Assembly: GCF_000153485.2 (NCBI RefSeq)
Contig: NC_018721.1
Span: 1,550,001 to 1,614,000 of the forward strand
Direction: 5' to 3'
DNA length: 64,000 nt
From: Psychroflexus torquis ATCC 700755
Lineage (GTDB): Bacteria; Bacteroidota; Bacteroidia; Flavobacteriales; Flavobacteriaceae
The notes beneath the pieces were generated by a model. The model made no database searches. It was not told where the DNA came from and was given only the letters and a program-made list of their open reading frames with translations. A program made the translations under genes and the position numbers. Positions 57,748-64,000 of this stretch are shown piece after piece; position 1 is the stretch's first letter, and each line of letters starts with the position of its first letter.

Positions 57748-57934
57748 ACCAAATTAGACCTATAATGACGCAATAAATCGTTTTACCGATACGAATTCGG
57801 CACAGGTTTTTTTCGCCTGCTTTTCATCAAAAATAATTACCGTAGCTAAGGCTATGCTAGTTATTTTTGATTTCAATCAATCAATCAAAAAATAATTCAA
57901 TTTATTCATACGGCATTATAAATATAATTTGGTA
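57747..57934. repeat. Palindromic MITE-like element, long type
   Basis: The 188-bp copy begins inside the HTTM stop codon (TTAAACCAAATTA) and ends TAATTTGGTA, 10 bp before the epimerase-like stop. It matches the short copies plus about 24 extra bases (TTTTACCGATACGAATTCGG). It sits between two convergent genes, where its stem could end transcription from both sides. Confidence 0.85.
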
Positions 57935-57944
57935 TTAAACCAAT

Positions 57945-58754
57945 TTAAGCCTTATTCTCTAATTGGATGCCTAGGGTTTTTGACGTCCAATCCATACGTA
58001 TTGTTTTGCCTTTGTTGGTTTGTGTATGATCAAATTCTGGAGGAACGAGATCATGGTCTTTAGCTTTTTTAATATAATAAGCTTGCTTAGAAAGTTTAAT
58101 GGTTTCTACACCATGATAAATGTGCCCGAATTCATCTTGATTTATCACTTCTAAAATCAATCGAATACAGTTGGATAAATGAATCAAATTTACGGGAGCC
58201 TCTGGATTTTGTAGGCCTTTTCTTCCTGCAAGAAATTGAATAGGATGCCTGCCTTCTCCTACTAAACCTCCAAATCTTAACACACTAGCTTTGGCCATGC
58301 TTAAATTCAGGACAAGCTGTTCTGCCTCTATAAGGGGATTAGCCTTAATTTCTGAAGTGCTAAATAGATAGTACTCAGTATAACCAGGAATGGATTCATG
58401 ATCTTCAAAAATACCTGTAGAACTGATGTATAAGACTTTTGAAAGTGATGAAACTGAAATAGCCTGTAACAAAGGCTTAATCTTAGCAATATAATCGGAA
58501 GTGGGATTTCGCCTTAAGCCTGGTGGAATATCGATGATCAAAATTTCAGAACCCTCAAGGAAGCTAGCGATATCACCGATGACTTTCCTCTCCTTCAATT
58601 CAATTTTAAAAGGCTGGATGCCTTCTGACTTAAGTACTTCTAGTTTTTCGCTAGAAGTCGTAGACCCTTTAATTTTATAGCCTTTTTGGAGCAAGGCCTT
58701 AGCTAAAGGAATTCCTAACCAACCACATCCTAAAATAGAAATCTGAGTGGACAT
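57945..58754 (-). CDS. NAD(P)-dependent epimerase/reductase-like protein (YeeZ-like)
   Basis: 269 residues. A Rossmann motif opens the protein (ISILGCGWLGIPLAKALLQKG), followed by IKGSTTSSEKLEVL, ILIIDIPPG, VLYISSTGIFED (SDR-type Ser, with TEYYLFS supplying Tyr) and LRFGGLVGEGRHP. This is the atypical extended SDR pattern of YeeZ/YbjT-like proteins of unclear substrate. It overlaps the M28 peptidase gene by 1 bp and is the last gene of its operon. Confidence 0.82.
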   Translation of the reverse strand: MSTQISILGCGWLGIPLAKALLQKGYKIKGSTTSSEKLEVLKSEGIQPFKIELKERKVIGDIASFLEGSEILIIDIPPGLRRNPTSDYIAKIKPLLQAISVSSLSKVLYISSTGIFEDHESIPGYTEYYLFSTSEIKANPLIEAEQLVLNLSMAKASVLRFGGLVGEGRHPIQFLAGRKGLQNPEAPVNLIHLSNCIRLILEVINQDEFGHIYHGVETIKLSKQAYYIKKAKDHDLVPPEFDHTQTNKGKTIRMDWTSKTLGIQLENKA

Positions 58755-61078
58755 TATAAATTTAAACTTTGATGGGTTATAATAGCATCATTCACAATAA
58801 ATGGCTTGGGTATTTTGTCTTCAGGGCGCTCTTTTACTGAAAATAATGGATGACTCAACAAATCAAAGCTGATTTCGTTAAAGGTAAACTCAACAGGTTG
58901 TGTCTTGTCCACTTCAAATTCAAATGACAATGGAACTTGGTTCACTACATAATAGTCAATGACATTTTTCTGAAACCGATTGGTGTGTATATGTGAACTC
59001 TCTTTATCATTAGCATCATAAAAATCGGCGGTAACTCCATTAACCGTAAAGGATTTAAAATTAGTTTTTGTAGTTTCAGACACTACAATTCTATTTAAAT
59101 TTCGTTGATAGTCTAATTGTATTCTGAATTTTTTAAACCTAGGACTTGAAGCTTCTAAGGTATCCACTCGAATTTGAGAATTTGGGATGGCTTTCAAGTC
59201 GGCTATTGACGATTTGGTATAGGCTGAATTGTATTTACTCTGGTAATCTAGTGAAGCGGTTAAGTCCTTTGCTTCTTTAAAATAAGGTGAAGTCCACGAG
59301 TCTAGGTCATCGTCGTATGTAAACCAATGAGCTGTATCGGTGCTAGAGTCTAAAGCATACACTAAGCTATTAGGACGCGGCTGCGTTACATCAAAACCAG
59401 ACGAAAGATGCGCTTTTATAAAAAAGCCTATCGCCATCAGCAGGGCTAAAGTGGCAACCCCTTTTTTAATAGAGAAATAGCCGAAAATGGGCAATAAGTT
59501 ACCAAATAACAAAACGGTAAAAACAGCACTCACCACCCCCATTTTAAGACCTAATCCCACAGGGAAAAATTGAATAAAAGGAGCTATAATGCTTAAAGAA
59601 GGTAGTATTAAAATCAGAAGAAAAAGATAAGACGGCACTTGAAACCTCACCATTAAGAAGAAAGCAAAAAGCGTAAAAAGTAAAGGGATAATAAAAAAGG
59701 CTGCTCCTTTAAGAAAGATATTCAATAAAAACAAAACTATAAACCAGGTTATAAGAGGAGCAATCATAGCATTTTTTGGGTTTAACCTATGATCGAAGAA
59801 CTGATAAATGCTAAATACCAAAAACAAAGTAAAGGCAACAAAGACAACGATATAATCATGCCCATTATAGGGAAATCCTTGCAAAATAGAGGAATACTCT
59901 GGATAAATCTGAAGTAATAATGGCCAAGCAAAATAGATGAGGAGTGCAGATAAAAGTAAACTTAGCAACCAAGGGACAAAACCTAAGAAAATTTCTTTTC
60001 TGGTCAGAGACTTGGTTTTTAGTCCATAAATCAGGATGAAAATGAAGATCGCAAAAGCAACAGCATAAATGACCCACACCCCTGAAAATGGATAATGGAA
60101 AAGTCCCAATCCTGTTACTGTAAAGTAGACTTGATCCCGCTGAGAGGTTAAGTCTGAAAGATCTGTATTGGAAAAGCCTTTTAGTGAAGACATCAGATAA
60201 TCCCCTTGATGGGATAAAGAACCTTTGTCCAACCGACTTGGTGTATCCAAGGCGGTATGGTAATCGAAATGATCGTCTATAAAGGCAAAGAAAAAGCTGG
60301 GGACGTCTGCAATTTCTCTAAATACTGTAGAGTCTGTATCGTTGGGTAGAAGTTTATACACGCTATACATAAGAGAGTTGGCGAGCGGATGTTGGCCTTG
60401 AGATTCTGCAAAAAGGTCTATCAATTTAGAATTCCCATTAGTGGTCTCCACAATCATATTACTTGGGCCCCCGCTTCCACGAGATTCAAAATTCAGGACC
60501 AAACCAACCTCATTGATCCAAGGGTGTTCTTTGACAAACAATTCTGCCCCAGAAAGGCCTACTTCTTCACCATCGGAAAAAAGAATAATAATGTCATTTT
60601 GAAAAGAAGGCTTGCTCGCTTTAAAAGCTCTTACTGCCTCTAGAATGGCAGCTACTCCAGAAGCTGCGTCACTTGCTCCTGGCGAAGAGTGAACGGCAGA
60701 ATCGTAATGAGAAAGAAGCAATAAAGCCTTAGAGTTTGGCGAAGAATCTGTGGCTTCTAGCTTTGTAATAATATTTTCTGGAGCTGTGAGAACTCCCTTC
60801 TTGGAAAGCACAAAACCTTGCTGAGTTTGAACTTGAAGATCCATTTTTTCAAGTTCATTTACGATATAATTTCGTTTGGAATTATGAGCATCAGAACCTA
60901 TGTAGTGCGGTTCGTCACCAATATTTTTGACATGCTCGAAAGCCCTGAGTGTTGAAAACTCTTTAGATTGAGTGGATAAATCGGTGATTTCTGAAGGATA
61001 AAGATCATAAAAAACATACCAAACGGCAGTGATTATCACTAGTAAACTTATAATAGCTTTATAATCTTTTTTTCTCAT
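58754..61078 (-). CDS. M28-family zinc metallopeptidase with membrane domain
   Basis: 774 residues. An N-terminal anchor (IISLLVIITAVWYVFYDLY) is followed by an M28 aminopeptidase domain (about 30-310) with zinc ligands and catalytic residues in LLSHYDSA, GASDAASGVAA, FSDGEEVGLSG, LNFESRGSGG and DHFDYHTALDTPSRL. About nine transmembrane segments (about 325-560) and an extracytoplasmic beta-rich tail follow. The layout is that of ERMP1/Fxna-like bacterial M28 peptidases, with the catalytic domain outside the cytoplasm. It overlaps both neighbouring genes by 1 bp. Confidence 0.9.
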   Translation of the reverse strand: MRKKDYKAIISLLVIITAVWYVFYDLYPSEITDLSTQSKEFSTLRAFEHVKNIGDEPHYIGSDAHNSKRNYIVNELEKMDLQVQTQQGFVLSKKGVLTAPENIITKLEATDSSPNSKALLLLSHYDSAVHSSPGASDAASGVAAILEAVRAFKASKPSFQNDIIILFSDGEEVGLSGAELFVKEHPWINEVGLVLNFESRGSGGPSNMIVETTNGNSKLIDLFAESQGQHPLANSLMYSVYKLLPNDTDSTVFREIADVPSFFFAFIDDHFDYHTALDTPSRLDKGSLSHQGDYLMSSLKGFSNTDLSDLTSQRDQVYFTVTGLGLFHYPFSGVWVIYAVAFAIFIFILIYGLKTKSLTRKEIFLGFVPWLLSLLLSALLIYFAWPLLLQIYPEYSSILQGFPYNGHDYIVVFVAFTLFLVFSIYQFFDHRLNPKNAMIAPLITWFIVLFLLNIFLKGAAFFIIPLLFTLFAFFLMVRFQVPSYLFLLILILPSLSIIAPFIQFFPVGLGLKMGVVSAVFTVLLFGNLLPIFGYFSIKKGVATLALLMAIGFFIKAHLSSGFDVTQPRPNSLVYALDSSTDTAHWFTYDDDLDSWTSPYFKEAKDLTASLDYQSKYNSAYTKSSIADLKAIPNSQIRVDTLEASSPRFKKFRIQLDYQRNLNRIVVSETTKTNFKSFTVNGVTADFYDANDKESSHIHTNRFQKNVIDYYVVNQVPLSFEFEVDKTQPVEFTFNEISFDLLSHPLFSVKERPEDKIPKPFIVNDAIITHQSLNL

Positions 61079-61428
61079 TAGTCCCTTTTTACTAAAGCAT
61101 AATAATCATCTTCCAAAGGTAAATAACCTTGGTCATAAATAAAGTAATACACCCGACCAGATTTTGTGGTGTAGAGATTCGTGAAATAAGTGAAATTAAA
61201 ACCTTTTTCTAAAAGTTTGTCTCGAGTGGTTTTCGTTTTTTGATCTGTATTGATGCTTTGTAAAATTCTGTAATTTTTCTTAAGCTTATTGTTGACGTTC
61301 CTTACTATCTTTCTAGACTCGCTATTCAATCTATTATTATAGGTACTCCTACAATAATCGGAACAGAACTTTTTGTCGATTCTTCCCGACAGCGGTTCTC
61401 CACAAGAGAGACATTTCGGTTTTTCCAT
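61078..61428 (-). CDS. Small zinc-ribbon protein
   Basis: 116 residues. The N-terminal zinc ribbon CLSCGEPLSGRIDKKFCSDY-C has four cysteines, followed by a helical region and a short YYFIYDQGYLPLEDDYYALV tail. It is not assigned beyond this family look. It is coupled by 1-bp overlap to the M28 peptidase gene and starts the three-gene minus-strand operon ending with the epimerase-like gene. Confidence 0.8.
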   Translation of the reverse strand: MEKPKCLSCGEPLSGRIDKKFCSDYCRSTYNNRLNSESRKIVRNVNNKLKKNYRILQSINTDQKTKTTRDKLLEKGFNFTYFTNLYTTKSGRVYYFIYDQGYLPLEDDYYALVKRD

Positions 61429-61458
61429 AGCTTAAGAGATTAAGTGTAGAGTAAATAT

Positions 61459-61490
61459 AAAAAAATCCCTCAATAGTTATATTAAGGGAT
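61459..61490 (-). terminator. Rho-independent terminator of the PorP-OmpA operon
   Basis: On the minus strand ATCCCTTAATATAACTATTG followed by AGGGAT forms the hairpin, then TTTTTTT. It starts 22 bp past the stop of the OmpA/PD40 gene. Confidence 0.8.
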
Positions 61491-61511
61491 AGGAAGACTT
61501 TATATAAAGAT

Positions 61512-63416
61512 TTAGTCTACAATTTTGAATTCTGAACGCCGATTTTCTTCGTGTTCTTCCTCACTACATCCAGAAATACAATCTTTTATAAGTTCACTTT
61601 TCCCTTTACCTTCAGAAGATAATCTTTCAGGATCAACTCCGTTTTCAATTAAGTAGGCTACTGTACTTCCAGCTCTGTCTTGAGATAATTTCATGTTGTA
61701 AGCCCCTGAACCTCTTTCATCGGTATGGCTAACCACTTGAATGTTTATATTTTCATTTTCTTTAAGGATTTCAATTAGCTTATCCAATTCAAAAGCAGCT
61801 TCTGGCTTTATATTGACTTTGTCATAATCAAAAAAGATGCGTTCTTGAAGGATTAAAATCTTAGCTTCAGTAGATGTCATCTCTGGCACTAAAGCGACTC
61901 TAACTACCATTTGTAGCTGAGGAACTTCAAATGAGTTGGATTGACTCTCATAGCCTTCAGCATTCACTTGCAAATCAAATTTCTTTCCAGTTGGTAAAAA
62001 GTTATTGCTATTACCAGTAGCAGCTGTTCTGCTCCTAGAATATTCATTTTGGGTAGTATCGTAGAAAATAAGTTGAGCTTCTTGGATATAAACTTCAGTA
62101 TTGGCATCTACAACTTCAACCAATACAGAAGTTTGTTCTAGTGGACTTACCAATTTAGCCCGGTATATATTGTCGGTTCGTTCTTCTTTTTTAGTACTGG
62201 TTCTATTAGAAGACACAAAGCCTAATTCTACGTTGCCATTATAAGTAAACGCAAAATCATCGGCATTACTGTTTAATGGGTGACCTAAGTTTTGAGGAGG
62301 TGTAAAGTCACCAGAATCTACTTTAGAATAAAAAACATCCAAGCCTCCAAGACCTAGATGTCCATCGCTGGAGAAATAAAGCATATCCTCTTCATCTACG
62401 AATGGAAAGTTTTCTCTTCCCTCTGTATTGAGAGTGGGCCCTAAATTTTGTGGAGATCCGTAAGTTCCATCGGCATTAATATCCACAACATAGAGGTCTG
62501 AAGATCCATAACCTCCGGCTCTATCACTTGAAAAATAAAGCTGACTCCCGTCTGGGCTTAACGCTGGGTTTGAATTGGAAAATGAAATATCATTAAAAGG
62601 CAAGTCTTGGATATCTTGGAACATTCCGTTAACTAGTGTTGCTTTATAAATTTTAAGATTGTTCACTCCGTTGTCATCTTTTCTATATTTTTCGTATAAA
62701 AAGTCGTTTCTAGTAAAGTATAAAGTCGATTTATCCTTAGTGATAGCAATAGAGCCTTCGTGGTATTTGGTATTGATATATCCTGTGATTTCAATTGGAT
62801 TTTTAAACGTCCCCGCAACATTTTCAGCCACAAAAATATCTAAAGAAGGTTCGTTATCCCATCCATATTTTTTACGAGATTCGTTCCTTGCTGAAACGAA
62901 ATAGAGCTTTCCATCGAACTCGTATGCTCCAAAATCTGAGAAATCAGAGCTTAAGCTGAGTTTATTTAATTCAAATCTTGGGGTCATCGATTGTAAATCC
63001 ATCAGGTAATCTGGATTTTCTAGAAAGGCCTTTGCTCTTTGATCCGTTGGCGCTTTATCGACAAAATCAAGCATAGCTTTTTTGAAGTCATCATACTCCT
63101 CGTTAATCAAAAGAGTTTGAGCGTAATTGAAGTAATCTATAGCCTCTGGATTCCGATTACTTCTTAGATAACGCTTAAATAATCGTTCAGATGCTTCGAA
63201 GTTGGAAGTCTTCATATTTGCTATTGCCAATTGCTTATAAACATAAGCATTAGCTTTTCCCTTTTGAATTAATTTTTCGTAAGCATCAATCGCATCGACA
63301 TACGCAAAGCTTTCGAAGTATTTATCTGCTTTTTGGGTATCGCTGTTCTGGGACCAAAGCATGGTTGATGCGAAGCAACAAAAAATACTTAGTATAAATA
63401 GGTTTTTCATAATCAT
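61512..63416 (-). CDS. OmpA-family protein with TPR and PD40 repeats
   Basis: 634 residues. Signal peptide (FILSIFCCFASTMLWSQ), TPR segment (about 30-130), then WD40-like PD40 repeats (for example NPALSPDGSQLYFSSDRAGG; FPFVDEEDMLYFSSDGHLG). A short carboxypeptidase-regulatory-like linker precedes a C-terminal OmpA peptidoglycan-binding domain (NINIQVVSHTDERGSGAYNM). This is the PorE-like arrangement found beside PorP/SprF genes, tying the type IX secretion machinery to the cell wall. It lies 12 bp after the PorP/SprF-like gene. Confidence 0.9.
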   Translation of the reverse strand: MIMKNLFILSIFCCFASTMLWSQNSDTQKADKYFESFAYVDAIDAYEKLIQKGKANAYVYKQLAIANMKTSNFEASERLFKRYLRSNRNPEAIDYFNYAQTLLINEEYDDFKKAMLDFVDKAPTDQRAKAFLENPDYLMDLQSMTPRFELNKLSLSSDFSDFGAYEFDGKLYFVSARNESRKKYGWDNEPSLDIFVAENVAGTFKNPIEITGYINTKYHEGSIAITKDKSTLYFTRNDFLYEKYRKDDNGVNNLKIYKATLVNGMFQDIQDLPFNDISFSNSNPALSPDGSQLYFSSDRAGGYGSSDLYVVDINADGTYGSPQNLGPTLNTEGRENFPFVDEEDMLYFSSDGHLGLGGLDVFYSKVDSGDFTPPQNLGHPLNSNADDFAFTYNGNVELGFVSSNRTSTKKEERTDNIYRAKLVSPLEQTSVLVEVVDANTEVYIQEAQLIFYDTTQNEYSRSRTAATGNSNNFLPTGKKFDLQVNAEGYESQSNSFEVPQLQMVVRVALVPEMTSTEAKILILQERIFFDYDKVNIKPEAAFELDKLIEILKENENINIQVVSHTDERGSGAYNMKLSQDRAGSTVAYLIENGVDPERLSSEGKGKSELIKDCISGCSEEEHEENRRSEFKIVD

Positions 63417-63428
63417 GTGGATTTGGGT

Positions 63429-64000
63429 TTAAAAATAGCGAGGAGAAACGTAAGTTTTCTTTTTGAAGAAAATATCGAAAATAATGAAGGCCTCGTAAGA
63501 AGGATTGTTCAAATTACTTTTAGTTGTATCGATAGCAAACCCTATTTGCACCAAATCTGTAGCTCTTATACTTGCCAAGGCACTTATAGCATCTTCATAT
63601 CTATAGGAAACGCCTACTTCAAGCTTTTCGTGAAATAAGAAATTGGCATTCACATCAAAGGAGACTGCTGAATTCAGTTCAGATTTCACTAAAGTAGAGG
63701 GTTTGAATTTGATATAATCGTTGATATCAAACACATAACCTGCTGTCACGAAATAGTGTTGTTCTTCTGAACCAAATTCTCTTCCATCAACTTCTAGGTG
63801 AGTAGAACTTAAGAAATTTGGCATAGAAAGACCTAAATAAAATTTATCTGTATAATATAAAACTCCAGCACCTACACTAGGATAGATTTCGCTAAGATCT
63901 TCTTGAAAAGCAGGATCCATTTCATCTTGGAGATACAAATCTGTAAAGTTACTATTTTGTAATGTTGCTCCAGCTTTTATACCAAAAGCCAATTTGCTAT
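63429..64000 (-). CDS. PorP/SprF-family outer-membrane protein, partial (N-terminus outside window)
   Basis: The frame is open from base 64000 to the stop at 63429. The visible part is a beta-barrel with AGVLYYTDKFYLGLSMPNFL, FVTAGYVFDINDYIKFKPST, VDVNANFLFHEKLEVGVSYR and the family's ending region (YEAFIIFDIFFKKK). Members partner OmpA/PD40 proteins in gliding and type IX secretion (SprF delivers SprB). Here it forms an operon with the OmpA/PD40 gene. The start lies beyond the right edge. Confidence 0.85.
   Translation of the reverse strand, partial: SKLAFGIKAGATLQNSNFTDLYLQDEMDPAFQEDLSEIYPSVGAGVLYYTDKFYLGLSMPNFLSSTHLEVDGREFGSEEQHYFVTAGYVFDINDYIKFKPSTLVKSELNSAVSFDVNANFLFHEKLEVGVSYRYEDAISALASIRATDLVQIGFAIDTTKSNLNNPSYEAFIIFDIFFKKKTYVSPRYF

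Overview
The window is a low-GC chromosomal segment of a Bacteroidota bacterium, almost certainly a member of the Flavobacteriaceae. Supporting evidence: the prs-rplY-pth-ribF order, a PorP/SprF-like protein next to an OmpA/PD40 protein (type IX secretion or gliding machinery), a C-terminal type IX sorting domain, LytTR regulators with a membrane N-terminus, a YaiO-type TPR/beta-barrel protein and DUF3494 ice-binding repeats. The ice-binding gene suggests a cold or sea-ice habitat. The genus cannot be fixed from the sequence alone.

Layout. (1) 1-3161: an RND-type efflux adaptor (cut by the left edge), a TolC-like outer-membrane channel and a LytTR membrane regulator. (2) 3.4-12.3 kb: a mobile-element-rich accessory islet. 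Single-gene cassettes (a decayed DUF4062 gene and an intact LRR-TIR gene) are separated by conserved, dyad-containing boundary sequences. Group II introns sit at the same point inside these boundaries: one encodes a maturase, one lacks an ORF and carries an IS630 element, and one is truncated. An IS1595 element lies inside the DUF4062 gene. (3) 12.3-17.5 kb: a SWIM zinc-finger protein, an unknown acidic protein, a type III methyltransferase remnant, then an oxidoreductase/HxlR divergent pair bracketed by a 350-430 bp direct repeat. (4) 17.9-31.6 kb: an unusually dense signalling region with five histidine kinases without membrane segments, three separate response regulators and an Hpt protein, broken by an alpha/beta hydrolase. 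(5) 32.4-37.4 kb: a very large ice-binding, T9SS-sorted protein gene broken by a nonsense codon and an IS66 insertion. (6) 38.6-51.9 kb: an exopolysaccharide-type locus (YaiO barrel, STAS protein, flippase, GT4, GH5 hydrolase, exported Ig-like protein, large GT-C-like membrane protein and a receiver-GT2 fusion). The fusion gene is cut by a second IS1595 copy of the same length as the first. (7) 53-64 kb: core genes (tRNA-Leu, prs, rplY, pth, ribF, HTTM protein, epimerase-like protein, M28 peptidase, OmpA/PD40 and PorP/SprF-like).

A small palindromic element with TACCAAATTA-type ends occurs six times at gene ends and looks like a MITE. One copy supplies the stop codon of the hydrolase gene and another abuts the HTTM stop codon. 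The genome is evidently under insertion-sequence and decay pressure: three genes can be rejoined precisely in frame by removing an IS plus one 8-bp target duplication.

The most unusual features are the cassette/boundary/intron architecture at 4.2-12.3 kb, the LRR-TIR protein inside it, the receiver-glycosyltransferase fusion, and the dispersed palindromic element family.
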